Assembly (NCBI RefSeq): GCF_001974875.1 | Contig: NZ_MTQD01000004.1 | Span: 62,001-126,000, forward strand | Direction of reading: 5' to 3' | From: Pseudoalteromonas sp. EB27 | Lineage (GTDB): Bacteria; Pseudomonadota; Gammaproteobacteria; Enterobacterales; Alteromonadaceae | Length of the DNA: 64,000 bases | The notes under the pieces: model-generated | Database searches by the model: none | Seen by the model: only the letters and a program-made list of their open reading frames with translations | What the model was told of the DNA's origin: nothing | Position numbers and translations under genes: made by a program | Shown: piece by piece, positions 7,328 through 17,642 of the stretch | Layout of the letters: every line of letters starts with the position of its first letter | How positions within the stretch are numbered: the first letter of the stretch is position 1

Positions 7328-9790
7328 CTATTGCCCAGTACTTACCATTGGTTCAGTAATGACCTCGACAGGCTCTGCTGTATCATTTAACAAATACTTA
7401 TCTAACCACTGTTCTTGTTCCCACAACACATGTAATAAGCTTTTACGCGCACGGTAACCATGTGCTTCATAAGGGAGCATTACTAAGCGAGCATCTTTAC
7501 CTAAACCTTTAAGAGCTGCGTACATGCGCTCACTTTGCATTGGGAAAGTGCCCGAATTAGGATCTTCCTGACCGTGGATCATTAGCATTGGTTCGTTAAT
7601 TTTTTCAGCGTGAAAAAACGGCGACATATTAGCGTACACACTTTGTGCTTGCCAAAAATCACGCTCTTCTCCTTGAAAACCAAACGGCGTTAATGTGCGG
7701 TTATACGCGCCACTGCGGGCAATACCTGTTTTAAATAAATCGCTATGAGCCAATAAGTTAGCAACCATAAATGCACCGTATGAGTGCCCTGCTATGGCTA
7801 TTTTGTTTTTATCGGCAATACCTTTTTTAACCAATACATCAACAGCTGCTTGTGCGCTGGATACTAGCTGCTTTCTAAAGTTATCGTTTGGCTCACTGCC
7901 ATCAATACCCACTATTGGCATTTTAGGGTCGTCAAACACGGCAATCCCTTTGGCAAGGTAAGGCATAGGACCCCAATAGCCAATGTAGGTAAATGCGTAA
8001 GGCGACTCGCGAACTTGCGATGCTACGGCTTTATCTTTGTATTCAAGTGGGTAAGCCCACATAAGTACAGGTAACGGGCCTTGTGTTTTATCGTACCCTG
8101 GTGGTAAATAAAGCGTACCCGAAAGCTCAACACCGTCGTCGCGTTTATAACGTAATTGCTCTTTAGTTACCCCTTTAAATGCAGGATACGGATGCTCAAA
8201 TGTCGTTAATTGCGTTAGCGTGTCGTTATCTAAATTGCGTATAAAAAAGTTAGGTTGCTCAGTTTTAGATTCACGAATAGTAATAAATCGCTCACCTTCG
8301 TCGTCAAGCAGAGCGCGTACACGCTCGTAGTATGGCGCTTCTGATTGCCATAAACGCTTGCTGCTATTTGTTTTAACATCGTATTGATCTAAAAACGGCA
8401 CATTACCTTGCTCTGAAGCACCATTACCGCGCAGGTAAATATAACGCCCGCCTACAATTTTAATCACGTTTGCGCCTAAATCGTTGCGCTCGTAAATTGC
8501 ATTACCTGGATCTTTATACGCGTCGTTGTAACTACGCTCTGAAAACAAAACGCGGTTTCTGTCGGCATTTCGTGGCTGTACTATGTAAGTACGTACTTGG
8601 CGATCGCTAAAGCGCCAGTCTGTCAGCATTGCTACGTTTTCGTTGCCCCACTCCATTCCTGCATAACGGCGTTCTACTTTGGCAAATAATTTAGGCTCGC
8701 GTTTAAATGGTGCACGCAAGCTGTATACATAATCATGATGCTCAACGTCAGTTTTCATGTCGCCGCCATCTTGCGCCTCGGCCCAAATAACTTCAGCGCC
8801 CTGATCGGCTCGCCATTCAAAATTACGGCGGCCTGTGCGTACACTGTCGTAACCTTGTGGAATGTTATCGGCAAGTGGTTGTTTTGCCAGCTCTGCTAAT
8901 GCATAGCCGCGCATGCCCCATATTTGCCACGTGCTTGCAAAGCGGCTGTAAGGCACTTGATACGAAAACGGCTCATTAATACCGGCGACTAATATATTGG
9001 TAGAATCAGGTGATACCGAAAATGATTTAAATAAAGAAGGGCTACCTATTGCTTGAGTATTACCATCAAGCGTTACGTAAGCCAATTGCCCTTGGCCGTA
9101 AAATTTAAATTGTGATTCATCAAACGGGCTTGTTAATAAATTTTGGTAAGTACGTGCAGGCGCTTTTTCGCCAGTACTTTGTTGAATAACAGGCACTACA
9201 TTTTGGCTGTTATTTTCAAGCCTTGACTTGCCAAAGTTAACAGCGAGGTTTGCAACAATGGCGCTGCTATCTGGCAGCCATTTATATGGTGATGCAGTTA
9301 GTACCGAATTTAATGCAGCACTAGTTAACTCTTTTGCTTGTTTGGTTTCAACGCTGTAAAGCCATAAATTGGCTTGGGCTGGTTGCTCAACAATAAAGGC
9401 TAAATATTGACTATTAGATGACCATTTAGGTGAGCGAATAATGCCATTAGGTAAGTTGTTAATGCTAATAACTGATCCGCTTTGAACATGCTTTAGCTCC
9501 ACGGCACTAAATTTGGCACTCACACGAGAGCGCGAAAAATTAGCGGGGTTTAGCTTAATACCAGCAAGCTTAAGCTCTTCTTTTGCAAGTTCATCAAGGG
9601 TTACTACACGTTTGCGTTCAAAAAGCGCTAACCACTGGCCATCGCTCGATAAGTAACTAGTGGGTGCTAACTTAGCGTCAACCAATGCTGCAAGTTCAGG
9701 TGATGGGGTTTGATAGCCCTGCTCGGCGTAACTTGTTGGTACTAATGCCGCACAACAAATAAAGGCAACTAACAGCCTAAAAGCGCTCAT
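7328..9790 (-). CDS. Secreted S9-family prolyl oligopeptidase-like peptidase
   Basis: 820 residues with a signal peptide (about 1-22, ending SYA). A long beta-propeller-like region is followed by an alpha/beta hydrolase domain from about 560. The catalytic triad can be placed as S670 (GHSYGAFM), D743 (HGQEDPNSG) and H777 (YEAHGYR). It most resembles the glutamyl-aminopeptidase/acyl-peptide hydrolase-like branch of S9 found in marine bacteria and would cleave peptides in the periplasm or outside. Downstream lies a partial copy of its own 3' end and then a terminator. It is divergent from a LacI gene, but no operator-like palindrome was seen between them. Confidence 0.9.
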   Translation of the reverse strand: MSAFRLLVAFICCAALVPTSYAEQGYQTPSPELAALVDAKLAPTSYLSSDGQWLALFERKRVVTLDELAKEELKLAGIKLNPANFSRSRVSAKFSAVELKHVQSGSVISINNLPNGIIRSPKWSSNSQYLAFIVEQPAQANLWLYSVETKQAKELTSAALNSVLTASPYKWLPDSSAIVANLAVNFGKSRLENNSQNVVPVIQQSTGEKAPARTYQNLLTSPFDESQFKFYGQGQLAYVTLDGNTQAIGSPSLFKSFSVSPDSTNILVAGINEPFSYQVPYSRFASTWQIWGMRGYALAELAKQPLADNIPQGYDSVRTGRRNFEWRADQGAEVIWAEAQDGGDMKTDVEHHDYVYSLRAPFKREPKLFAKVERRYAGMEWGNENVAMLTDWRFSDRQVRTYIVQPRNADRNRVLFSERSYNDAYKDPGNAIYERNDLGANVIKIVGGRYIYLRGNGASEQGNVPFLDQYDVKTNSSKRLWQSEAPYYERVRALLDDEGERFITIRESKTEQPNFFIRNLDNDTLTQLTTFEHPYPAFKGVTKEQLRYKRDDGVELSGTLYLPPGYDKTQGPLPVLMWAYPLEYKDKAVASQVRESPYAFTYIGYWGPMPYLAKGIAVFDDPKMPIVGIDGSEPNDNFRKQLVSSAQAAVDVLVKKGIADKNKIAIAGHSYGAFMVANLLAHSDLFKTGIARSGAYNRTLTPFGFQGEERDFWQAQSVYANMSPFFHAEKINEPMLMIHGQEDPNSGTFPMQSERMYAALKGLGKDARLVMLPYEAHGYRARKSLLHVLWEQEQWLDKYLLNDTAEPVEVITEPMVSTGQ

Positions 9791-9956
9791 GTTTTTATCC
9801 TTTTGTTATTTTTTACTCTTATAAGCGTATATAAACACGTTTTGCTTTGTTCATAAAGTATTAAGGTAAGTTAAACACCTCTAAAAGATGACTTAATAGT
9901 GCTGATTAAGCTAAACTACAGCGCTATTTATTCACCACTGCGGTACTTAAAATACA

Positions 9957-10952
9957 ATGCATAACAAAGCCAAATCAGTCACTATTTTTGATGTTGCAGA
10001 GCGTGCTGGTGTATCAAAATCAACCGTATCTTTGGTACTTACCCAAAGCGATAAAGTGGGCAATAAAAGTAAACAAAAAATACTAAAAGCGATTGATGAG
10101 CTTGGTTACGTTTATAATCGTGATGCCGCTGCTATGCGCTCAAAGCGCTCAAATTTAGTGGCCATAGTAATAAACGATTTAACTAACCCAACTATGGCGC
10201 AACTTACTACCAGCCTACAACTTTTGTTAAACGAAAGTGGCCTACAAGCCATGATTGTAAGCAGTAATAATAGTCTTGAACTACAAGCAAACGCAGTTAA
10301 AAACTTAAAAGAATACAACGCTGCTGCATTTATTATTTGCCCCGTTGCTAATACTTGCTCCAAATGGCTTGATACGCTCAGCGCGCAACACAAAGTAATT
10401 ACCGTAATGAGTGAAGTGCCTTTTAGCGCAGCTCCTTGTGTATTACCCGACTATAAAAAAGCCAGCCACGTAGCCAGTATGCATTTGCTCGCACAAGGCG
10501 TGACAAACATTGCATTTATAGGCAGTGAACTTACTTTAAATGATTCACAAGCACTACAAAGTGGCTTTAATACCGCTTGCGCGCAGCACAGCATTAATCC
10601 ATTAGCCCCCATTCACTGCGCAGTAAACACAGCCCTTAGCGCTAAAAATGCATTTATAGAAGCATATAAACATAACCCAACATTAAACGCAGTGGTGTGT
10701 TCAAACGATATTATTGCTCAAGGTGTTATTGCCGCTATTAACTCATTAACTCATCACTGTATTAAAGTAGTGAGTTGCCACCATATTCCTAATAGCGCGG
10801 TTATAAATAATCACTTAACCACCGTGGCTATAAGTACAACCGATATAGCCAAGCGGTGCCTTTTAATACTGCAAGAGCTACTACAAAATACAGCCCCGCC
10901 AGTAAAAACACTGGTAAATGTAAACTTACAAATTAGAGATTCTAGCCAATGA
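9957..10952 (+). CDS. LacI-family transcriptional regulator
   Basis: 331 residues. An N-terminal helix-turn-helix (TIFDVAERAGVSKSTVSLVL, about 9-28) with the hinge region (YVYNRDAAAMRSKRSNLVAI) is followed by a periplasmic-binding-protein-like effector domain. The family normally senses a sugar. It is divergent from the S9 peptidase and overlaps the following glycosyltransferase by four bases (ATGA), so the two are probably co-translated. No sugar-degradation gene adjoins it, so its effector is not clear. Its sequence is MalI-like in general look, which I regard as weak evidence. Confidence 0.88.
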   Translation: MHNKAKSVTIFDVAERAGVSKSTVSLVLTQSDKVGNKSKQKILKAIDELGYVYNRDAAAMRSKRSNLVAIVINDLTNPTMAQLTTSLQLLLNESGLQAMIVSSNNSLELQANAVKNLKEYNAAAFIICPVANTCSKWLDTLSAQHKVITVMSEVPFSAAPCVLPDYKKASHVASMHLLAQGVTNIAFIGSELTLNDSQALQSGFNTACAQHSINPLAPIHCAVNTALSAKNAFIEAYKHNPTLNAVVCSNDIIAQGVIAAINSLTHHCIKVVSCHHIPNSAVINNHLTTVAISTTDIAKRCLLILQELLQNTAPPVKTLVNVNLQIRDSSQ

Positions 10953-12178
10953 AAAAAGTGCTGGTAATTGGCTACGTATGGCCAGAGCCAAATTCGTCTG
11001 CTGCGGGAACGCACATGATGTCGTTATTAAATGCATTTAGAGCGCAAAACTGGGACGTTGAATTTGCAACGCCCGCGCAGCGCACCGATCACATGGTAAA
11101 CCTTGACGACTTCGGCATAACCAGCCAAAGCATTGCATTAAACTGCGACAGCTTTGACGAATACGTTAAAGCCTATAATCCAGATATAGTCATGTTTGAC
11201 CGTTTTATGATGGAAGAACAATTTGGCTGGCGCGTCGATAAGCATTGCCCACACGCAATTAAAATTTTAGATACCGAAGATTTACAGTGCCTACGTAATG
11301 CTCGCCACGAAGCGTTTAAAGGTGAGCGTGACTTTACAACCAGCGATTTACATTCAGACATAGCAAAACGCGAAATTGCCGCTATTTTACGCTGCGACCT
11401 GAGCTTAATTATTTCAAGTTATGAAATGAGCCTGCTAAACAGCGTATTTAAAATAGAGCCAAGCTTATTACACCATTTACCGTTTATGGTTGACTTAAGC
11501 TCACTGCCTACAAGTACAAAAAAGTTTGAGCAGCGCCAGCACTTTATGACAATAGGTAACTTTAGACACGCGCCAAACTGGGATGCTGTACTTTACTTAC
11601 AAAAAATATGGCCACTTATTCGCAAGCAACTCCCAAAAGCAGAACTACATATTTATGGCTCTTACCCACCACCAAAAGCCACGGCACTAAATAACCCTAA
11701 AACCGGTTTTTTAATAAAAGGCTGGGCTGATAATGCGTTTGATGTAATGCAAAGTGCGCGTGTATGTTTAGCTCCACTGCGCTTTGGTGCAGGCATTAAA
11801 GGTAAATTGCTTGAAGCCATGATAATGCAAACACCCAGCGTTACCACTAACATTGGCGCAGAGGGCATGCATAACGATTTACCATGGCCTGGTAAAATAG
11901 CCAACACAGCCGATGACTTTGCCAACGCTGCCATTGAAATGCACAACAATCAAAGTGACTTTGAACAAGCGCAGCAAGATGGTAATACACTCCTTAATAC
12001 GCTGTACGATAAAGCCCAATTAAGCGCTGCGTTAATCCAAAAAATTGATTCAATAAGTTGCGATTTAAGCGCTCATCGCGAAAAAAACTTCACAGGCCAA
12101 ATGCTCAAACATCATACAATGCGCAGCACTCAATACATGTCGCAATGGATAGCTGAAAAAAATAAAAAATTAGATTAA
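10949..12178 (+). CDS. Glycosyltransferase, GT4-like
   Basis: 409 residues. It begins with a Rossmann-type nucleotide-sugar fold (KKVLVIGYVWPEPNSSAAGT). The C-terminal half has the group 1 transferase pattern: GNFRHAPNWDAV at about 200, then LHIYGSYPP, the GWAD turn, and the donor-binding stretch APLRFGAGIKGKLLEAM around 280. No signal peptide or membrane segment, so cytoplasmic. The product is unknown. Its coupling to a LacI regulator, with a 4-base overlap, is unusual because there are no other polysaccharide genes nearby. Confidence 0.8.
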   Translation: MKKVLVIGYVWPEPNSSAAGTHMMSLLNAFRAQNWDVEFATPAQRTDHMVNLDDFGITSQSIALNCDSFDEYVKAYNPDIVMFDRFMMEEQFGWRVDKHCPHAIKILDTEDLQCLRNARHEAFKGERDFTTSDLHSDIAKREIAAILRCDLSLIISSYEMSLLNSVFKIEPSLLHHLPFMVDLSSLPTSTKKFEQRQHFMTIGNFRHAPNWDAVLYLQKIWPLIRKQLPKAELHIYGSYPPPKATALNNPKTGFLIKGWADNAFDVMQSARVCLAPLRFGAGIKGKLLEAMIMQTPSVTTNIGAEGMHNDLPWPGKIANTADDFANAAIEMHNNQSDFEQAQQDGNTLLNTLYDKAQLSAALIQKIDSISCDLSAHREKNFTGQMLKHHTMRSTQYMSQWIAEKNKKLD

Positions 12179-12279
12179 AAATGACTAGACACACACCAAT
12201 TAGTGTTTAAAATCGCGCCCATCAAACGTGGGCAGTTTTAGCTGTATTGTCTATATTTTTAGCTTAGTTATCGCAATAT

Positions 12280-13521
12280 TTGGTCCAAAAAGATTTGAAA
12301 ACTGCAACCTTTACAGAAAAACGCAAATTTATCGTTAAATTGGGTAAAATGCTTCACAAGTATGGCACCCCAGCCTACCGCCTAGAAGCCCACCTAATGG
12401 AAGTGGCTACTTACTTAGGACTTAAATCGTCATTTGTTATGTCGCCAACCTCTGTAACGTTTGTTATTTGGACCGATGGCCACGAAGATGAGTACACCCA
12501 CGTTGCACGTGTAGACCCTGGCGATCACGATTTAGGCTCACTTGCCGACACCGACGACCTTGTAAACCAAATGCTTGACGACAAGCTAAGTTTACAAGAA
12601 GTTGATGCGCAGCTAGACGCAATTTTTGTGATGCCAAACCCATATAATAAATTAACAACGGGCGTTGCCTTTGCAACTTCTGGCGGTGCGTTTGCTATGC
12701 TAATGGGTACTAGCTGGACTGATGTTATTTGGTCATCGCTGCTTACTTTAGTCGTTTATGTGTTTGTGCTTTGGTCTGGTCGCTCAAAACGCGTAGCTCA
12801 CATGCTTGAGCCATTAGTTGCCATAATATCAGCAGTACTTGCCTGTGCAGTAAGCGTGTATATAACGCCTGAAATAAATATACGCTTGGTAGTACTTTCG
12901 GCCATTATTGTATTTATACCCGGTTTAGCACTTGCGCTTGGTTTAGCAGAGCTTGCAGCACGGCATTTAGTGTCGGGCACAGCAAGGGTAATGGACTCGT
13001 TTATGCTGTTGTTTAAACTGTATTTTGGTGGTTTTATAGGTATAGGTATTGGCTTTGCACTCTTTGGGCAAGCCGACTTTGTACAACCTGAGCCATTACC
13101 AAAATGGACCGCATGGCTGGCTATATTTTTACTTTGTAGCAGCTTAATCGTGATTTTTAGAACCAAACTTAAGCATGCGGTTTGGTCTATTGCATCAGGC
13201 TTTATAGCGTATGGCACCAGTATTGGCTCGGCTATGTATCTTGACTACACGTTAGGTACGTTTGTGGGTGCTTTATCGGTGGGTATATTTAGTAACTTGT
13301 TTAACCGCGTTGCTAATGCGCCAGCTTCTATTGTGGCCATGCAAGGCTTAATTGTATTAGTACCAGGTAGCAAAACCTATATTGGCTTAAACTCACTCAT
13401 TGAAGGCCAAGACTTTATATACGCAGAACACATAGGCCAACAAACGTTTTTAATATTTATGTCGCTTGTTGCAGGACTAATATTTGCAAACGTCGCCCTA
13501 CCGCCTAAAAAGAGTTTGTAA
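12280..13521 (+). CDS. ThrE-like threonine/serine exporter (DUF1212 + DUF3815 fused)
   Basis: 413 residues. The soluble N-terminal part (about 10-120, YGTPAYRLEAHLMEVATYLGL then FVMSPTSV) matches the DUF1212 portion of ThrE. It is followed by about ten membrane segments forming both halves of the exporter in one chain. The role would be proton-driven export of threonine or serine at the inner membrane. Only TTG starts fit: 12280 as listed, or 12295 (LKTATF), which has AAAAAG just before it and may be the true one. The gene follows the glycosyltransferase by 100 bp and is probably independent. Confidence 0.82.
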   Translation: MVQKDLKTATFTEKRKFIVKLGKMLHKYGTPAYRLEAHLMEVATYLGLKSSFVMSPTSVTFVIWTDGHEDEYTHVARVDPGDHDLGSLADTDDLVNQMLDDKLSLQEVDAQLDAIFVMPNPYNKLTTGVAFATSGGAFAMLMGTSWTDVIWSSLLTLVVYVFVLWSGRSKRVAHMLEPLVAIISAVLACAVSVYITPEINIRLVVLSAIIVFIPGLALALGLAELAARHLVSGTARVMDSFMLLFKLYFGGFIGIGIGFALFGQADFVQPEPLPKWTAWLAIFLLCSSLIVIFRTKLKHAVWSIASGFIAYGTSIGSAMYLDYTLGTFVGALSVGIFSNLFNRVANAPASIVAMQGLIVLVPGSKTYIGLNSLIEGQDFIYAEHIGQQTFLIFMSLVAGLIFANVALPPKKSL

Positions 13522-13534
13522 GTGATACTGAGCG

Positions 13535-13563
13535 CTCGCTTTACTTTGATTGAGTAAAGCGAG
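13535..13563. terminator. Hairpin after the ThrE-like gene
   Basis: CTCGCTTTACT pairs with AGTAAAGCGAG (11 bp, 7-base loop), starting 13 bases after the stop. There is no T run on either side. Termination is possible but not proven. Confidence 0.35.
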
Positions 13564-13721
13564 TGAAACATTAAGCTCAATCAACTACCAAGTAGCAATA
13601 CTGCCAATGCTAAGTGTTTTAGCTCATTACATTGCACTTGAGTGAGCTCAAAAGCATCGTAGTGATTCCAACACTATACTAAAAAACCTTACATTTTAAT
13701 CATATCCTACTTCTAATTTAC

Positions 13722-13757
13722 ACTTCCCTATTGAGCCAAAATACTCAACAGGGAAGT
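13722..13757. terminator. Hairpin between convergent thrE-like and poxB genes
   Basis: ACTTCCCT-A-TTGAG pairs with CTCAA-C-AGGGAAGT around an 8-base loop. It ends 7 bases before the poxB stop codon position and lies between convergent genes. No good T run follows on the minus strand, so it may be an mRNA-end or stabilising hairpin. Confidence 0.4.
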
Positions 13758-13764
13758 AACTCAA

Positions 13765-15489
13765 CTAACGTGACCAGTTAGTTTTGGCAAGCTCTACAAT
13801 CTCATTACCTTTGCCATTTATCAGCGCTTTCATCATGTAAACACTAAAGCCTTTTGCTTGCTCTAATTTAATTTGCGGCGGCATTGAAAGCTCTTGTTTT
13901 GCGGTATCGACTTCTAAAACAACAGGTCCTGAGTGGTTCATCATCTCATTCATTGCCGATGGTAATTTTTCAGGGTCGTCCACATGAATCCCTTTTAAGC
14001 CACAGGCCTCTGCAATTTTAGCAAAGCTTGGGTTTTCTAAATCGGTATCGCTTGATAAAAACCCACTGGCTTTCATTTCCATAGCCACAAAACTAAGTGA
14101 GCGATTATTATAAACAACAATCTTTATTGGTAAATTAAGCTGTTTAAGCGAGATTAAGTCGCCCATTAACATCGAAAAGCCACCATCACCACACATTGCA
14201 ATGACTTGGCGGTCTCTATCTACAGATTGAACCCCCATTGCCTGCGACATGGCATTTGCCATAGAACCATGATTAAACGATCCAATTAAGCGGCGCTTTC
14301 CATTCATTGACAAATAACGTGCAGCCCACACTGTTGGCGTACCTACATCACAAGTAAAAACAGCATCGTCAGCCGCTTGCTCGTTGAGTAAACGTGTTAG
14401 GTATTGCGGGTGAATTAAATTTTGCGAGGTTTTGCCAGTAGCTAGTTCATCGAGATCTTGTCGAGACTCTTTGTAGTTTTTAACACTTTTTTCTAAGTGC
14501 GAACTGCTCCGTTCACCTTTAATATAATCAAGCAGAGTGGTCACTGAATTTTTGGTATCCCCTAACACGCCACAGTCAATTTGCACGTGTCGCCCGAGTG
14601 ACGCGGCCTGATTATCAATTTGCAATATGGTGATATTTTCGGGATAAAATGCACGATAAGGAAAACTAGTACCAATCATAAGTAATGTATCGGCTTCTTG
14701 CATTGCATGATAGCCCGACGCAAAGCCAATGAACCCGGTCATACCAACATCGTAAGGGTTATCGTACTCAATAAATTCTTTACCACGCATAGCATGCACT
14801 ATCGGTGCTTGTAATTTTTCGGCTAGCGCAACAATTTCGTCGTGGGCATCCTTACAACCAGCGCCGCACAATAAGGTTACTTTTTTACTTTTATTAAGGT
14901 GAGTCGCCATTGCTTCAATATCAGATAAAGCGGGAGTATGCGTTGCTGGTTTTGGCACGTTCCATTTTGGCTTAATAGCTTTAGGCATATCTTTTAATGC
15001 AATGTCGCCAGGTAGCACAAGTACACTCACGCCTTTGTTTAATATTGCTTGTCGCATTGCGGTTTCTAGCAGGTATGGCATTTGCTCGGGGCTCGACACC
15101 ATTTCACAATACACACTGCATTCTTTAAATAATTCTTGCGGATGGGTTTCTTGAAAATAACTACTGCCAATTTCAGATGAAGGAATATGTGCAGCAATTG
15201 CTAATACTGGTACATTATTACGCTGGCAATCAAATAGACCATTAATTAAATGAAGGTTACCTGGGCCGCAAGAACCCGCACATACCGCAAGCTCGCCTGA
15301 TAAATGCGCTTCGCCACCGGCTGCAAATGCGGCAACTTCTTCATGTCGCGTTCCTAGCCATTCAATTGTTCCCATTTTTCGCAGACTTTCACTAATGCCG
15401 TTAAGTGAATCGCCAGTTACTCCCCAAATACGTTTTACGCCCGCTTGTTCGAGGGTTTTAGTGATAAAACTTGCGATATTTTGACTCAT
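13765..15489 (-). CDS. poxB: Pyruvate dehydrogenase (quinone) PoxB-like ThDP enzyme
   Basis: 574 residues, the length of E. coli PoxB (572). The N-terminal ThDP-binding Glu lies in the [20 protein letters not shown] stretch. The central domain (about 190-330) should bind FAD, and the [11 protein letters not shown] to VVYNN segment near 430-460 is the Mg-ThDP motif. It would oxidise pyruvate to acetate and CO2 and pass electrons to ubiquinone at the inner membrane. Other ThDP enzymes such as acetolactate synthase share the fold, but the overall pattern and C-terminus favour PoxB. The gene is monocistronic with a 320-bp upstream region. Confidence 0.87.
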   Translation of the reverse strand: MSQNIASFITKTLEQAGVKRIWGVTGDSLNGISESLRKMGTIEWLGTRHEEVAAFAAGGEAHLSGELAVCAGSCGPGNLHLINGLFDCQRNNVPVLAIAAHIPSSEIGSSYFQETHPQELFKECSVYCEMVSSPEQMPYLLETAMRQAILNKGVSVLVLPGDIALKDMPKAIKPKWNVPKPATHTPALSDIEAMATHLNKSKKVTLLCGAGCKDAHDEIVALAEKLQAPIVHAMRGKEFIEYDNPYDVGMTGFIGFASGYHAMQEADTLLMIGTSFPYRAFYPENITILQIDNQAASLGRHVQIDCGVLGDTKNSVTTLLDYIKGERSSSHLEKSVKNYKESRQDLDELATGKTSQNLIHPQYLTRLLNEQAADDAVFTCDVGTPTVWAARYLSMNGKRRLIGSFNHGSMANAMSQAMGVQSVDRDRQVIAMCGDGGFSMLMGDLISLKQLNLPIKIVVYNNRSLSFVAMEMKASGFLSSDTDLENPSFAKIAEACGLKGIHVDDPEKLPSAMNEMMNHSGPVVLEVDTAKQELSMPPQIKLEQAKGFSVYMMKALINGKGNEIVELAKTNWSR

Positions 15490-15809
15490 AATATAGAACT
15501 CCTAAATATTCAGTTATTCTGTAAATTGATTTCTCGTCTCTGATCTATCAGGTAAGTCATCGTTTCGAAATGCGCTCAATTATTGAGAATCGATAAGCTT
15601 AAATATTTTGATAATGATAGATATATTACTACTGAGACTTTACTAACAAACGATACTCCTAGGTTTGCTACGCCTCATACTGATACATAAAACATGAATG
15701 TCCGCTTTAAAGTGTTTATGAATATGCGGGTGCGAGATTTTTAGTGGCTTAACTATGAATATGTTATTATGCGCTCAATTATTTTACTGAATGCTTTTCT
15801 CATACTTCT
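15490..15809. other. Divergent promoter region of poxB and the RluA-type gene
   Basis: 320 bp with no gene. A 15-bp direct repeat ATGCGCTCAATTATT occurs at 15570-15584 and 15769-15783, near each of the two divergent genes. It may be a shared regulator site or coincidence. No riboswitch or RNA gene was recognised. Confidence 0.4.
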
Positions 15810-17465
15810 ATGTCAAATTCTGCTTCTTGCTTTACATTATTTTCTCAAAATATTGATGCTCTCGCGCTTCCTGAAAAGTTTACTTTCCCTTTTTATTACG
15901 AGCCGCAACCATTAGCTGTAGCAGCCACTAAACAATTACAGCAACAACTTGAAACGTTAGCGCATTTAAAAGCAGAAAATGCAGGTAAAATGTTTGGGGT
16001 TTTAGTGGTGCAAAATGCTAAGCAACAATTAGGCTTTTTAAGCGCTTATTCGGGGCAAATTGAAGGTGATAAAGGCAATATTAGCTTTGTGCCGCCTGTT
16101 TCTAGCATGCAGCTGCAAGACGATAGCTATTTGGCTCAAAGTAAAATAATTAACGATATTAATGCTCAAATTGAGCAATTAGAAAATAGCGAACAACTGC
16201 ATGAAGTTAATAGCAAACTTGATGATGCAACACAGAGCTACCAGCAAGCGCTATTAGCTCAACAGGCAGTAATGCAAGCCGGTCGTCAGCAACGAAAAAC
16301 ACAACGTACCGAAGGTGAATTAGAGCTTAGCGAAAGTGATTTTGAGCAGTTAAAAAATAAGCTTGCAGGGCAAAGCATCGTAGAAAAAAAGCAACTGCTG
16401 GCACTTAAAGCCTATTGGCAAAATATAATCGAGTCACTGCAGCAAACACACATCAATATTTCTGATGAAATTGCTCATTTAAAAAAGCGCCGTAAAACGC
16501 TTTCTAAAAGCTTACAAAAAAAGTTATTTGCTCAGTACCAGTTTTTAAATGCAAATGGTGAAACTACAGACTTAAATGCCATATTCGCAGCATTACCTGA
16601 GCACACTCCTCCTTCGGGTGCTGGCGATTGTGCAGCGCCTAAATTATTACAATACGCCTATAAACATGACTTAAAGCCACTTGCTATGGCTGAGTTTTGG
16701 TGGGGAGCAGCACCTAAATCAGCAATTAGGCAGCATAAAAACTACTACCCTTCTTGTTACAGTAAATGCCAACCAATACTTGGGCACATGCTAAAGGGTT
16801 TAGATGTTGAAGATAACCCGCTACTTATTAACCCAGCTCAGGGTAAAGATTTAAGTATTGTTTATAAAGATGACGACTTACTTGTGGTAAATAAGCCCGC
16901 TGAGTTTTTATCTGTGCCTGGCGTAAATATTGAAGACTCAGTTTATATGCGAATCAAAACGCAGTTTCCAGAGGCGTCGGGCCCACTAATTGTGCACAGG
17001 TTAGATATGTCGACTTCTGGGTTATTGATGATTGCACTTAATAAACGCGTGCACAAAGCACTGCAAAAGCAGTTTATTGAACGCACCATAGATAAACGTT
17101 ATGTAGCATTAGTTAATGGTAACGTAGCTGAGGATAGCGGAGTAATTGATTTGCCCTTAGTGCTCGACTTTGATGATAAACCGCGCCAAATGGTGTGTTA
17201 CACACACGGTAAGCCATCACTTACTACCTGGCAGGTTTTAGAGCGTAACAACAATATTACCCGATTACAGTTATACCCTAAAACAGGGCGAACTCATCAA
17301 TTAAGAGTGCATTGTGCGCACAGCTTAGGTTTAAACATGCCAATTATAGGCGACACACATTACGGGCAAAAAGCCGAACGATTACATTTACATGCAGAAT
17401 ACTTAGCATTTACTCACCCTATTACGCTTAAACGATTAGAGTTTGAAGTAGCCGCAGATTTTTAA
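15810..17465 (+). CDS. RluA-family pseudouridine synthase with long N-terminal extension
   Basis: 551 residues. The C-terminal 220 carry the RluA fold: PLIVHRLDMSTSGLL with catalytic Asp399, then KRYVALVNG and the TGRTHQLRVH substrate motif. The N-terminal 330 residues are unusual for the core family; they include a Gln- and Lys-rich coiled-coil-like segment (about 120-245) and a GAGDCAAPKLLQYAY motif seen in long RluA-like proteins of this bacterial order. It should convert uridines to pseudouridine in rRNA or tRNA; the target is not determinable. Confidence 0.85.
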   Translation: MSNSASCFTLFSQNIDALALPEKFTFPFYYEPQPLAVAATKQLQQQLETLAHLKAENAGKMFGVLVVQNAKQQLGFLSAYSGQIEGDKGNISFVPPVSSMQLQDDSYLAQSKIINDINAQIEQLENSEQLHEVNSKLDDATQSYQQALLAQQAVMQAGRQQRKTQRTEGELELSESDFEQLKNKLAGQSIVEKKQLLALKAYWQNIIESLQQTHINISDEIAHLKKRRKTLSKSLQKKLFAQYQFLNANGETTDLNAIFAALPEHTPPSGAGDCAAPKLLQYAYKHDLKPLAMAEFWWGAAPKSAIRQHKNYYPSCYSKCQPILGHMLKGLDVEDNPLLINPAQGKDLSIVYKDDDLLVVNKPAEFLSVPGVNIEDSVYMRIKTQFPEASGPLIVHRLDMSTSGLLMIALNKRVHKALQKQFIERTIDKRYVALVNGNVAEDSGVIDLPLVLDFDDKPRQMVCYTHGKPSLTTWQVLERNNNITRLQLYPKTGRTHQLRVHCAHSLGLNMPIIGDTHYGQKAERLHLHAEYLAFTHPITLKRLEFEVAADF

Positions 17466-17642
17466 TAAAACACTTTGCTATAACAGCTATATTATTCAAT
17501 GTGTTGGTTTTTATTAAATTTAATTGATATTGTTTGTGGTCTTTTTCTTCAATGATGAGTATAAAAAACTGTTCAAACCCAAGTTTATTAAGCACTGTGA
17601 ATAAGTATTTCAATAATAAAAATAAATCAGCAAAGGATTAAC

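Noticed and set aside
12464-13217. Antisense frames inside the ThrE-like gene
   Set aside because: The ThrE frame has clear membrane and DUF1212 patterns; the antisense frames are compositional shadows.
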